DNA of 64,000 nucleotides, taken from Krasilnikovia cinnamomea. Its GTDB lineage: Bacteria; Actinomycetota; Actinomycetes; Mycobacteriales; Micromonosporaceae. The notes beneath the pieces were generated by a model. It made no database searches. It saw only the letters and a program-made list of their open reading frames with translations, and was not told the origin of the DNA. Positions within the stretch are counted from its first letter, which is position 1, and each line of letters starts with the position of its first letter. The stretch is taken from positions 124,001-188,000 of the forward strand of contig NZ_SHKY01000002.1 of the NCBI RefSeq assembly GCF_004217545.1, in the 5' to 3' direction. Both the position numbers and the translations under genes were made by a program. This document shows positions 29,901-38,641 of this stretch, in pieces.

Positions 29901-31687
29901 GCGTTACCGCTTCCGCCGCAGGTGGGGCACTCGCGGTCCTCGAAGTCATCGGCCGACTCAAGGTAGACGCTGATCGTGCCCTCGCCGTCGCAGGTCGGGC
30001 AGGTGCCGGCCGGCTCCGGGCGCCGATCGACCGGGAAGGGGTCGCGCTGGTAGCCGCCGTCGTCGCGCTCCTCGCCGGTAAAGCCGCGCCGGAACTCCCG
30101 GCCGAGGACCTGTACCCGTTGGAAGGCCCGGCCCGCGTTCGCGTCGAGGGTGCGCACGTCGCGCCAAACACCGCGCACGCTCCAGCCGCGGCCGCCGATG
30201 CCCATGCCGCCTATCCCGGATCCGCCGATCTTGGCGCGGTCGAGGCGGCGTACCGCGAACCGGACGTGCGAGCGGGTGCTCTGGCCTAGACGGCGGTGGC
30301 AGGCGAGCAGGATGACCGCGACGATGTCGACCAGCAGCAGCCTCAGCAGAAACCCGGTGCCCTCGACGGCTGTGAGCGCTCCGGTGGTGACCAGGAAGAA
30401 CGACAGGCTGGCGAACCCGATGACGATGGCGGCCAGCACCGTGGCGGTGGAGCCGACCCACAGCCACAGGGCGCGCCGGCCGGGGCCGCCTAGCAGCGAC
30501 GCCGGCAGGGCCAGGACCAGCAGGATCGCGAGGACGGCCAGGGCGATCTGCCCGCCGAGCAGCGGGATGACCACGCCGACGACGACGTAGCACAGCATGA
30601 TCAGTGAGCCGATGAGGACCAGGATCGAGCCGACGATGCGGGTGCCGGTGTCCTGGCGTAGGTGCTCGGCCAGGCGCGGGTCGCACTGCTTCATCAGGTC
30701 GTACATGGGGCTCTCGTCGTCCGCGTGCTCCGTTTTGAGGATCTTGTTGTAGGTGTCCAGGCAGGGGTGCGCGCCGTCGCCGGTGTCGTCGAAGATCACG
30801 CCGTAGGCGAGCTGTTCGTGGGGCTGGCGCACGAAGGTGTCGATGACGGCGTTCTGGAACGGGGTGATGATGTTGTCGGGGGTCAGCTGGCCGGTGTTGG
30901 TCGCCGGGCCGGTGTCGTCCAGGGGCAGCGCGGCGAAGGTGATGCCGACGTCGCGGGTGGAGCCGAGCAGGCCGTCGTCGCCGAGCACGGTGTCGGCCGG
31001 CGCGGCGAGCACGACGCCGCTGATCGCGGCCAGGCAGAAGGAGATGAGGATTTCGCCGGCGCCCTTGCCGACCCGGCCGCGCAGGGCGGCGAAGCCGAAC
31101 CAGAACACGCACAGCATCAGCGCGAGGGTGGGCAGGCCGAACCGGTCGACGACCTGGGTCTGATACTTCTGGGCGATCTGGGCGACCGGGCCGAGCATCG
31201 CGTCGGCCACGCCGAAGTTGACGCTGACGCCGAGCAGCCAGCAGGCCACCCACACGATCATCGAGTTCAGGCTGAAGATCCAGTCGGCGACCATCGTGGC
31301 GAGTTTGACGTCGCCGTGGGTGAGGCTGTCGGTCATGCCGTGGTAGCCGGAGTCGAAGTAGTAGCTGTCGAGGGGGTTGCCTTGGCGGTCGATGACGGTC
31401 GAGCCGCCGCCGAAGAAGGTACCGGGCTTGGTGTAGCTGGTCAGCTGGTCGCACGGCACGATCGGGCTGGTCGGTGGCAGTGGGGCACCGGTGCCGGGAC
31501 CGGCGGGGCCGGGCTGTTCCACATAGGGTTTGCCGGAGCCGACGTAGCACATCGCGTCGCCGGGGTCGGCGGCCGCGGGGCTGGTCGGCAGCCACGCGAC
31601 GAACACCGCGGCGAGGATGACCATGGCGCGGTACAGCCACCGCCGGCCGCGGCCCGCAGCGGTGATGGTCGCCTTGGTGGTGGTCAT
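29897..31687 (-). CDS. VirB6/TrbL-like polytopic membrane protein with C-terminal DnaJ-type zinc finger
   Basis: This 596-residue protein has an N-terminal signal sequence (residues 17-41, ending SPAAADPGD), an extracytoplasmic region, and several membrane helices (near 130-150, 185-200, 210-235 and 350-460). It ends in a cytoplasmic tail. VirB6-like proteins form the inner channel of type IV secretion systems. The tail ends with two CxxCxGxG units, CPTCDGEG and CPTCGGSG, a DnaJ-type zinc-binding pair that is unusual here. Its ATG overlaps the stop of the ATPase gene. The zinc finger may hold a chaperone-like or cargo contact; that is inference. Confidence 0.75.
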   Translation of the reverse strand: MTTTKATITAAGRGRRWLYRAMVILAAVFVAWLPTSPAAADPGDAMCYVGSGKPYVEQPGPAGPGTGAPLPPTSPIVPCDQLTSYTKPGTFFGGGSTVIDRQGNPLDSYYFDSGYHGMTDSLTHGDVKLATMVADWIFSLNSMIVWVACWLLGVSVNFGVADAMLGPVAQIAQKYQTQVVDRFGLPTLALMLCVFWFGFAALRGRVGKGAGEILISFCLAAISGVVLAAPADTVLGDDGLLGSTRDVGITFAALPLDDTGPATNTGQLTPDNIITPFQNAVIDTFVRQPHEQLAYGVIFDDTGDGAHPCLDTYNKILKTEHADDESPMYDLMKQCDPRLAEHLRQDTGTRIVGSILVLIGSLIMLCYVVVGVVIPLLGGQIALAVLAILLVLALPASLLGGPGRRALWLWVGSTATVLAAIVIGFASLSFFLVTTGALTAVEGTGFLLRLLLVDIVAVILLACHRRLGQSTRSHVRFAVRRLDRAKIGGSGIGGMGIGGRGWSVRGVWRDVRTLDANAGRAFQRVQVLGREFRRGFTGEERDDGGYQRDPFPVDRRPEPAGTCPTCDGEGTISVYLESADDFEDRECPTCGGSGNA

Positions 31688-34332
31688 GGTCGGCTCGTTT
31701 CGGTGTCCGGGGTGGTGCGGATGGCGGCCTGCAGCCGCGGCATCGGTGGGATGAGCACCCGCAGCCGGCCCAGCCGCTGGTGGATCTTCGCGATGAACTC
31801 GCCCTCGCGGCCGGGCTGCACGACCGCGTCGCCGCTGGCCGGGTCGATGTGCGACAGCGGCGACAGGTCGTCGGTGATGGTGCGCAGCAGCCGGGCCCGC
31901 ACGTCGGGGTCGGACACGCCGAGCGCGTCGACGTAGCGGTTCGCGAGGCGCCGGTTGCGTTGCCGGCCGATGAAGGTCGCCGAGAGCAGCCCGAGCAGGG
32001 TGTCGTCGCCGGTGTCGTCGGGGTCGTGACCGGCGAGCAGGATCCCGGCGTGGTTCTTGCGGCCGTCGCGGATCAGCTCGAGGACGGTGTCGTAGCCGGG
32101 CGAGCCCTCACCTTCGCGGGTCAGCCAGTAGCACTCGTCGGCGTGGACCAGGACGAATCGGGGGTCGCCGAACGCGACGGTCTTGGCGAGCTGGGCGCTC
32201 AAGGTGAGTACCGCCCGGCCGAACAGCGCCGCGAACGGCAGCTTCGCCGCCTGCAGGTCCGAGCGCAGCTCGTGCCGCTTGGGCAGGGCCATCTGGTGGG
32301 TCGCGAACACGATGTGCGCCGCGGTCAGGTCCAGCGCGGGCAGGTCGGGGTCGAAGATGACCGCGCACACCGGACGGCGTGCGGCAGCGGACAGCTGCCG
32401 GGCCAGCGTCCCGGCCGCCGTGCTGCCGCGTTCGGCGTCCTCGGCCAGGGCCTGGATCAGCACGCTCATGCTGCGTTTGGCATCCTCGGCGATGCTGGCC
32501 AGGGCCTCGGCGAGCACGGTGCCGGTCTCGCTGGTGGCGTCGACGCCGAGCAGCTGCGCGACGAACGTCTCCGCGGCGGTGATCCCGTCGAGGCCGGCCA
32601 GCACCCGCAGCGGATCGAGGGAGAACGCGGTGGGGCGGGCCAGGTCGACGACCTGCACCGCGTGGTCGCCGAACACGGCGCGCAGGAACACCGACTGCTC
32701 CTGGGTGCGGGTGCGGTCCCAGCCGATGGTGCGGCCGCCGCCGGCGCCGACGTCGGCGAGGATCTTCTTCAGCGTGACGGACTTGCCGGCGCCGAGCTCC
32801 GCGAACAGGCCGAGGCTGGCGGAGATGTCGCGCTGGGTCCAGCCGGCGATGTTGAGCTGGACCGGCTCGGCCAGGCCGCCGTCGGCGGTCAGCCCGAGAA
32901 CCTGCCCGGTGCGGTCGCCGAGTCGGCCGCCGACCAGCGGCATCGCCTTGGCCAGGTCGTCGGCCAGCAGGTACTGCCGGTAGTCGTCGACGACCCGGGG
33001 CGGGGGCACGCCGGGCAGCATCGCGGCGTAGCAGGCGATCTGGTCGCCGGTCGGACGCACCGCGATCAGGTCGTCGGAGAAGGTGAGCCGCAGCGCCTCG
33101 GCACGTTCCTCGCACTCGGTGCGGTTGGCGCCCCACACGCCCAGCACGACGCTCATCTGGAATTCGACCTCGGCCTGGTTGGCGTCCAGGCTGGCCTGTT
33201 CGTCGGCGAGCTGTTGCTGGCCGGTCAGCACCCAGTCGGGCACGTCCTCGGTCAGGCCGGGGTCCTCGTTCTCGCCGGGGGTGTACTCGCCGAGCTGGTC
33301 GGCGAGCTGCCGGCGCTTGCGGCCGACCTTGGTCTTGGCCTCACCGCCGGGCAGCACCGTGGCCCGGATCGCCCAGTCGACCGGGAACGGCACGTCCTCG
33401 TGCAACCCGGCCAGCCACTCCCCGCCCGGGAACAGCCACTCGGTGGGCAGGTCCGACAGGACCAGGAACGCCTGGTGGGAGACCCCGGCGTCCGGGGTGG
33501 TGATCCGCACGTACCGGTGGCTGAACGGGTTGCCACCGGTGGCCGGGCCGCCGTCGCGCAGCCAGCGCATCCCCGACTCGAGCAGTGAGCTGCGCCCGGC
33601 CGGGCGGGTGCCGGCGGCGGCCGCGGCCCGGCCGCCCTCGTCCAGGTGGACCTCGCCGAGCGCGGCGTAGCTGGGCACCCGCAGCCGGCCACCGCGCCAG
33701 GTCGCCTCGGCCCGGCCCTGCCGGCGCGCGGCGGCCAGCTCCGGTTCGCCGGCGGTGCCGCGCCGCGGTGCCCGCCGGTGGATCCACAGCACCTCGTCCG
33801 GGGTCGCCGGGGTCAGCCCGGTGATCGCCCGGGTGACCTTCGTGGCCTGCGCCGAGCGGGCCCGGACCTCGGCCAGCGACGGCGCGGACGGGGCCAGCCC
33901 GAAGCTGCGGGCGAACTGCGACCCGGCGCCGGCGAGCGCACCGACCGCGGCGGTCAGCGTGTTGCCGTGCGGCAACGGCAGCGCCAGCCAGTAGGAGCGC
34001 TCGCGCAGGTCGGTGCCGGACAGCAGCCGCCGGTACGCGGCGGAGATCTCGGTGTAGACCGGGTGCCGGGCGGCGTCGATGCCGGCCAGGGTGCGCCGCG
34101 CGGTGTCATCGGCGCCGACCCGGCCGCACAGGCTCAGCAGCAGCGGCTCGCCGCGCAACGCGCGCAGCAGGGTGGCCGCCGACCGGCCGTAGGAGACCTT
34201 GTCCTCGGCGGTGGCGTACCGGTACGGCACCGGGTCGACCCGCCACAGTGCCCACACGCTGCCGTCGTGGGTCCAGGCCAAATTGCCGACGACCGCGCGC
34301 AGCGGCTCGGCGGGCAGGGCGGCGCCCAGCAT
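31684..34332 (-). CDS. VirB4-like conjugation ATPase
   Basis: This 882-residue protein uses ATG at 34332, which shares its A with the upstream TGA (TGATG). The C-terminal half is an ATPase: Walker A LFAELGAGKSVTLKK near 514 and Walker B RFVLVHADECYWLTREGEG near 731. NHAGILLAGHDPDDTGDD and FIGRQRNRRLANRYV follow. The N-terminal half is the VirB4/TcpF-type membrane-contact domain (SYWLALPLPHGNTLTA, WLAGLHEDVPFPVDW). It powers assembly of the mating channel and works with the coupling protein at 22374. All nucleotide-binding residues are present. Confidence 0.88.
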   Translation of the reverse strand: MLGAALPAEPLRAVVGNLAWTHDGSVWALWRVDPVPYRYATAEDKVSYGRSAATLLRALRGEPLLLSLCGRVGADDTARRTLAGIDAARHPVYTEISAAYRRLLSGTDLRERSYWLALPLPHGNTLTAAVGALAGAGSQFARSFGLAPSAPSLAEVRARSAQATKVTRAITGLTPATPDEVLWIHRRAPRRGTAGEPELAAARRQGRAEATWRGGRLRVPSYAALGEVHLDEGGRAAAAAGTRPAGRSSLLESGMRWLRDGGPATGGNPFSHRYVRITTPDAGVSHQAFLVLSDLPTEWLFPGGEWLAGLHEDVPFPVDWAIRATVLPGGEAKTKVGRKRRQLADQLGEYTPGENEDPGLTEDVPDWVLTGQQQLADEQASLDANQAEVEFQMSVVLGVWGANRTECEERAEALRLTFSDDLIAVRPTGDQIACYAAMLPGVPPPRVVDDYRQYLLADDLAKAMPLVGGRLGDRTGQVLGLTADGGLAEPVQLNIAGWTQRDISASLGLFAELGAGKSVTLKKILADVGAGGGRTIGWDRTRTQEQSVFLRAVFGDHAVQVVDLARPTAFSLDPLRVLAGLDGITAAETFVAQLLGVDATSETGTVLAEALASIAEDAKRSMSVLIQALAEDAERGSTAAGTLARQLSAAARRPVCAVIFDPDLPALDLTAAHIVFATHQMALPKRHELRSDLQAAKLPFAALFGRAVLTLSAQLAKTVAFGDPRFVLVHADECYWLTREGEGSPGYDTVLELIRDGRKNHAGILLAGHDPDDTGDDTLLGLLSATFIGRQRNRRLANRYVDALGVSDPDVRARLLRTITDDLSPLSHIDPASGDAVVQPGREGEFIAKIHQRLGRLRVLIPPMPRLQAAIRTTPDTETSRP

Positions 34333-34877
34333 CAGCGGCCTCCGTTCTCGGCGGCCGCGGCGAGCAGGTCGGCCAGGCCGACCGTCCGCGGCCGCGGCGC
34401 GGCCGGGCGGGCCCGGACGGCCGCCACCGCGGCGGCAGCGGGCTGCACGGCCAGGACGGACGGGTCGGGCAGCTCGGCGACGACGAACCCGCGCCCGGCC
34501 AACCTCACCGGGGCGGGCAGCCGGTGGGCGCGGCCGCGCAGGTAGCCGGCGCGGGCCTGCAGCACGTAGGTGGCGGCGGCCAGCAGCGTGCGGACCGGGT
34601 CGCGGCCCTCGATGCGGGTCCGGCGGGCCGCATACGTCAGCACCGCCGGCAGGCCGACACCGATGACCAGGTTGAGCGGCCCGAAGTGCGCCCACACCGC
34701 CCGGGTCTTGACCAGCAGCACGATGCTGCCGACCAGGATGGTCAGCTGGGTCAGGGTGTACGGGCCCAGCGGCAGCGTCCACCGGCTGCCGGGCCACTTA
34801 CGAATCAGGTACGGCTGGCGCCGACCGGCGGTGTACGAGCGGCCGACGGCGGTGTGCCGCTGCTCGGCGCCGGCCAT
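34332..34877 (-). CDS. TcpE/PrgI-like membrane protein of the secretion operon
   Basis: This 181-residue protein starts at ATG 34877 in a TGATG overlap. A basic N terminus (RRQPYLIRKWPGSRW) leads to two membrane helices (LTQLTILVGSIVLLVKT and LNLVIGVGLPAVLTYAA). Then comes RRTRIEGRDPVRTLLAAATYV. This layout is shared with TcpE/PrgI proteins, which sit beside the VirB4 ATPase. The C-terminal tail is Ala/Pro-rich and basic. Placement directly before the ATPase supports the call. Confidence 0.7.
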   Translation of the reverse strand: MAGAEQRHTAVGRSYTAGRRQPYLIRKWPGSRWTLPLGPYTLTQLTILVGSIVLLVKTRAVWAHFGPLNLVIGVGLPAVLTYAARRTRIEGRDPVRTLLAAATYVLQARAGYLRGRAHRLPAPVRLAGRGFVVAELPDPSVLAVQPAAAAVAAVRARPAAPRPRTVGLADLLAAAAENGGR

Positions 34878-35173
34878 CAGATCTCCCGGCCGGCGTCGAC
34901 CACGGCCACCATCGAGGCGGGGGCGGGTGCACCCACGACCTCGGTCCCGAACATGCGGGCGAGCGCGTCGACGTTGGTCAGCAGCATGTAGACGACCGCC
35001 GCGCCGATCGCGAAGACGATCAGCTTGCGGATGCCGCCCCGGGTCATGATCAGCAACCAGACCCCGAAGCCGAAGACCAGGGTGAGGAAGACGACCGGGA
35101 TGGTGGTGCTCAACCAGTTGGTGGTGTTGTCCACCCAGTTGGTGATGTCGCCGGCCAGCACAACGGGTTCCAC
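34877..35173 (-). CDS. Small two-helix membrane protein, TcpD-like position
   Basis: This 98-residue protein starts at GTG 35173 with AAAGGAG at good spacing. Two hydrophobic helices (STTIPVVFLTLVFGFGVWLL and LIVFAIGAAVVYMLLTNV) flank a short basic loop (TRGGIRK). Small bitopic proteins at this place in Gram-positive conjugation operons (TcpD, VirB2/VirB3-like) are structural parts of the channel. Sequence alone does not decide which. Confidence 0.62.
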   Translation of the reverse strand: MEPVVLAGDITNWVDNTTNWLSTTIPVVFLTLVFGFGVWLLIMTRGGIRKLIVFAIGAAVVYMLLTNVDALARMFGTEVVGAPAPASMVAVVDAGREI

Positions 35174-35185
35174 AGCGGAGCTCCT

Positions 35186-36310
35186 TTAGCGGGGGGTGCC
35201 CGGCGTACCCGACGCCGGGGCGGATGGGGCGCCCGTGCGGGCGGACGGGGCGATGACGGCGGGCCGCGTCGACGAACTGGGGGTCGGCGTCGGGACCGCC
35301 GGGGTGGTGTCGATGGCGGTGATCTCCCACCGGCCGCCGCGGACGGCGAGGGTCAGGGGGTAGGTCAGTCGCCACTCCCCCGGCTGGTCACCGACCTTCG
35401 CTGCGACGGTGGCCAGCAGCTGCACCCGGGTGCCGTCGGCGGGCAGGGTTTGGCCGGTGCCCACCTCGGCGTCCTTGAGCGCGGACAGCCGCTCGACGCG
35501 GACCGCCGTGTACGGCGCCGGGGTGACCGCGGCGATGGTGGTGCCCGGGGCGAGGTACCGCTCGATCTCGGGGCCGCCGGCGAGCAGCGCCGTGAAGAAC
35601 GGGTTGAGGGTGTCCGGGATCGGCTGGCCGGTCACCGGCAGTGCTCGCCCGTACGCCAGCTCCTGCCGGCCGGCGGGGGCCAGGCCGGCGACCTGCGCGG
35701 GCAGTGTCGGCGCCGCCCATCCGGCGCAGGTCCCGCCGGCGGCCGCCCCGGCGGCCGGCCGGGTGAGGGTGACGGCGAAGAACTGCACGCCGGCGCCGGT
35801 GCTGCGGCCCTGCTTGTCGAGGGTCACCACGTCGGCGCCGATCACGTACGACCAGCCCGCCGTGCTGGCCGGGTCGGCCTGGGCGCTGACGGTGTAGGTG
35901 CGGGTTGCGGCGCGTTGCCGGGCCGGCAGCCGCGGCACGTCGGCGCTGACCAGCGTGCCCAGCGTCGTGGCGTCCCCGGCCAGCCAGGCGCTGACCAGCA
36001 GTTCGGCGCAGCCGCCCGGCGGCGCGGCCGCCACGAGTGGGACAGCGGGCGCGGCGGCAGCGGGCGCGGCGCGGCGGCTGCCGAGGTTGGCCAGGCCGAG
36101 CACGCCGAGCGCGACCGCGCCGATCAGCAGCGTCCACAGCAGCCCGTGCACGCCGCGGCTGGTGGCGGCCTGGGTACGGCTGGAGCCGCGCAGCCCGTCG
36201 ACCGGCCAGTCGTCGAGGGTCTCGGCCGGAGCCGGCTGCGGGGCGCGGCCGGCAGCGGGTGGTGGTGCGGCGACGAAGGTCGGCACCTGGCGGGCCGGGG
36301 GGCGGCGCAT
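35186..36310 (-). CDS. TcpC-like conjugal transfer protein
   Basis: This 374-residue protein starts at ATG 36310, overlapping the previous stop (TGATG). A Pro-rich cytoplasmic N terminus and one membrane helix (LLWTLLIGAVALGVLGLANLG, near 55-76) lead into two NTF2-like domains. Evidence for these includes CAELLVSAWLAGDATTLGTLV, QFFAVTLTRPAAG, DTLNPFFTALLAGGPEIERYL and GEWRLTYPLTLAVRGGRWEI. TcpC of Gram-positive systems has this form and is a VirB8-type factor essential for mating. The C terminus is low complexity. With the 29337 gene the operon holds two VirB8-like proteins. Confidence 0.78.
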   Translation of the reverse strand: MRRPPARQVPTFVAAPPPAAGRAPQPAPAETLDDWPVDGLRGSSRTQAATSRGVHGLLWTLLIGAVALGVLGLANLGSRRAAPAAAAPAVPLVAAAPPGGCAELLVSAWLAGDATTLGTLVSADVPRLPARQRAATRTYTVSAQADPASTAGWSYVIGADVVTLDKQGRSTGAGVQFFAVTLTRPAAGAAAGGTCAGWAAPTLPAQVAGLAPAGRQELAYGRALPVTGQPIPDTLNPFFTALLAGGPEIERYLAPGTTIAAVTPAPYTAVRVERLSALKDAEVGTGQTLPADGTRVQLLATVAAKVGDQPGEWRLTYPLTLAVRGGRWEITAIDTTPAVPTPTPSSSTRPAVIAPSARTGAPSAPASGTPGTPR

Positions 36311-36564
36311 CAGGCCACCGCCAGCCGGCGCCGGGTCTGCGGCATCGCCGCGAGCAGCACGGCCAGGTCCACGGCGGCGAGCTCGTCGAACACGGCGAGG
36401 GCCTGGCGGGCCGGCCCGTGCAGGAACGTGTCGAGGCGCTCGAGGAGGGGCCGGTCCAGGGCCCGCCGGGAGGCGAGCAGCTCGTCGAGCAGCAGCCGTA
36501 GCTCGGTCTCGGTCTGCGTGATGTGGGCCAGCCCGGCCGCTACCTGGTGCAGGTCGTCGTCCAC
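36310..36564 (-). CDS. Small helical protein, first gene of the secretion operon
   Basis: This 84-residue protein uses GTG at 36564, chosen because AAAGGAGGCACGCGCC precedes it (the longer frame to 36807 overlaps the sigma-like gene). It is all-helical and acidic: LHQVAAGLAHITQTETELRLLLDELLASRRAL, then ARQALAVFDELAAVDLAVLL. This could form a coiled coil. No family recognised. The third copy of the bipartite element lies 36 nt upstream, so transcription of the whole secretion operon probably begins here. Confidence 0.62.
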   Translation of the reverse strand: MDDDLHQVAAGLAHITQTETELRLLLDELLASRRALDRPLLERLDTFLHGPARQALAVFDELAAVDLAVLLAAMPQTRRRLAVA

Positions 36565-36599
36565 GGCGCGTGCCTCCTTTCGGAAAGTGCCTCTACCTA

Positions 36600-36631
36600 C
36601 ACCAAGCGCATCGGGGACCGTCTGGAGTACA
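36600..36631 (-). promoter_or_regulatory. Bipartite element copy 3, upstream of the secretion operon
   Basis: CACCAAGCGCAT (36600-36611), 10 nt, CTGGAGTACA (36622-36631) on the plus strand. It has the same flanks as copy 2 (CTCTACCTA before, ACCCGCAGGTCAGG after). It lies between the stop of the sigma-like gene (36641) and the first gene of the secretion operon (start 36564), both on the minus strand. Confidence 0.77.
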
Positions 36632-36640
36632 ACCCGCAGG

Positions 36641-37378
36641 TCAGGCCGCGTTGGTAAGGGCGTCGCGGAGGCGCGCTTCGGCGTTGTTGCGCAGCGTGAA
36701 CAGCCCGGTCGCGGAGCGGCCGAGCCGGCCGGTGAGCTGCCGGACGGGGATCTCGTCGACGCGGTGCGCCGCCAGCAGCAGCGCCTCCTCGGCCGACAGC
36801 ACGCCACGGGTCTGCGCCCACACGAACAGGTCGATGACCTCGACGCGTTCGTCGGCCTCCCGGCTCGCGGCCTGGTCCGTCTCGTCGTCCGGCAGCGGCT
36901 GCAGCCCGACCGGGACCTCCCCGCGGTCGTGGCGGGCCGCGCGGCTGAGCCGCTGCTGGCAGTCCAGCAGCAGGTTCGCGGCGATGCGCCGCGGCCGCCG
37001 CCGCCACGGGTAGGTCCGGATCAGGGCAGACAGCTCCGCCAGGACGTCCGCCTGGGCGCCGATCGGGTCGCCGGTCACCGCGGTGATGCGCTGCGCGAGC
37101 CGGACCGCGCCGGCCATCAGCAGCTGTAGCAGCACCCGGGCGGCCAGGGGGTCGTCGCCGCCGTCGCGGGCGGCGAGGCGGGCCAGCGCGGCCAGGATCG
37201 CGTCGGAGCGGTCTTTGTCGCTGCGGTCCTCGGTGGCCGTCTGCAGCGCCGCCAGGTCGGCGTAGCCGGCCAGCGCCGGGTAGGCCGCTGTCCACCGGGC
37301 GAGGGCCCGGCCGGTCGCCGACGCCGCGGTCAGCGCCTGCCACTCGTCTTGCATCTGCCGAACCAGTCCCTGTCGCAT
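36641..37378 (-). CDS. Sigma-70-like RNA polymerase sigma factor
   Basis: This 245-residue protein starts at ATG 37378 behind GGGGGAGGTCGAC. The organisation is that of plasmid-borne ECF-like sigma factors. A region-2-like part (ADVLAELSALIRTYPWRRRPRRIAANLLLD) precedes a linker. A region-4 HTH follows (LSAEEALLLAAHRVDEIPVRQLTGRLGRSATGLFTLRNNAEARLRDAL). It reads directly towards the secretion operon and ends 10 bp before copy 3 of the bipartite element. That makes it the best candidate to recognise this element. Divergence from classical sigma factors is large, so a related DNA-binding role is also possible. Confidence 0.65.
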   Translation of the reverse strand: MRQGLVRQMQDEWQALTAASATGRALARWTAAYPALAGYADLAALQTATEDRSDKDRSDAILAALARLAARDGGDDPLAARVLLQLLMAGAVRLAQRITAVTGDPIGAQADVLAELSALIRTYPWRRRPRRIAANLLLDCQQRLSRAARHDRGEVPVGLQPLPDDETDQAASREADERVEVIDLFVWAQTRGVLSAEEALLLAAHRVDEIPVRQLTGRLGRSATGLFTLRNNAEARLRDALTNAA

Positions 37379-38641
37379 GTCGACCTCCCCCGCTCTGCGC
37401 TGCTGGGGAGAAGCCTGCTGAGCAGGTGTTATGCGACCTGTAGGCGTTGCTGTGCCCGGCGGTGTTGCCAGGTGTTTCTACCCACGACACCCGTTACCGC
37501 CCGGCCCGCCGACACCGCGGCGGCCCGCCGTAGGCGCTGACCTGGGCAGAAACACCCCCGAGAACCGGCCCACCTGGGTAGAAACACCGCCCGGTCCCGA
37601 GCCACGGCTAGGGCTTGGCCGCAGCCTCGGACCGGGTTGCGGACCTGCGTACTGGTGTCCGCCCGGCCGCGAACACCCGGCGTCGGCTGGCGCCGTGGAG
37701 CCGTCCACCGCCGGGCCGCGCACTCTGGACGGGCCTTGGTCCTCGAGGGCGCCGAGGGCTTCTACCGGGGCAGGCGGTCGCCGGACGCGGCCAGCCGGCC
37801 GGGTCGGCAACGCGGATCTCAGGGCTTGCTACCCCCGGGCGGCCGCGGTTGCGAGGCGCCGTTTGCTACCCCCGCTCGGCGGTTGCGACCCCCGACTTGC
37901 GACCCGCCGGCACGGGGTTGCGACCCGGACTTGCGACCCCGCCGGCACCCGGTTGCGACCCTGCCGATCGTGGACTTGCGAGCCTCGCCGAGGCAGTGGT
38001 TGCTACCCCCGCCGGCCGGGCTTGCGCCCTCGGCACCCGGGTTGCTTTCTATCGGCGCGTGACCATGGGCGGCGCCCGGCGGCTGCGGTTGCTAGCTGCG
38101 CCTGACGTCGATGTGCGACCCCGCCGAGCCGGGGGTGTTTCTACCTCGCAACGGCAGGTGTTTCTAGGCGATTGACCTGCTGTTTTCTACCCTGGACTCC
38201 GGTCGCCGAGAGTCGCCTCGGCGCCCCGCCCTGGTGGGTTTCTAGCTTGCCGGCCCGGGGTATTTCTACCTTGCCTGCCCGGTGTTTCTACCCTCGCAGC
38301 CTGCGGATTTGCGACCCGCGGGCCGGCCGCTTGCGACCTGCCGATCGTGGACTTGCGACCCTGCCGACGGCTGGTTGCTACCCCGACTTGCGACCCCGTC
38401 GAAGCGGGTTGCTACCCCCGGACTTGCCACCTCGTCGGCGCTGAGTTGCGAGCCTGCCGATCGTGGACTTGCGAGCCTGCGCCGGTGAGCGGTTCGCGAC
38501 CGGAGAGGGTTGTCGGCCGGAGTCCGGGATGGGCCGGCAAGGCGGTGTCCCGGCCGGGCGGGCCAGTCGAGCGCAGCCGGGGGCATTCGGGTTGGATGCC
38601 GAGTGCCGGTGCCGAGCTCCTGACCCGCCCTGGACGGAAGA
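37379..38641. repeat. 1.26-kb non-coding region packed with short repeats
   Basis: No credible gene is present; frames on both strands are low-complexity products of the repeats. Three motif families occur. GGTGTTTCTA units lie at 37471, 38134, 38156, near 38224-38261 and 38281, with inverted copies near 37547 and 37579. About two dozen TTGCGACC/TTGCTACC units, many ending in CCC, lie between 37825 and 38500, mostly in one direction. A longer 20-base unit beginning CTGCCGATCGTGGACTTGCG occurs at 37961, 38338 and 38454. All share a TTnCnACC-like core. Such arrays are typical of origins, centromeres or transfer origins. Confidence 0.8.
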
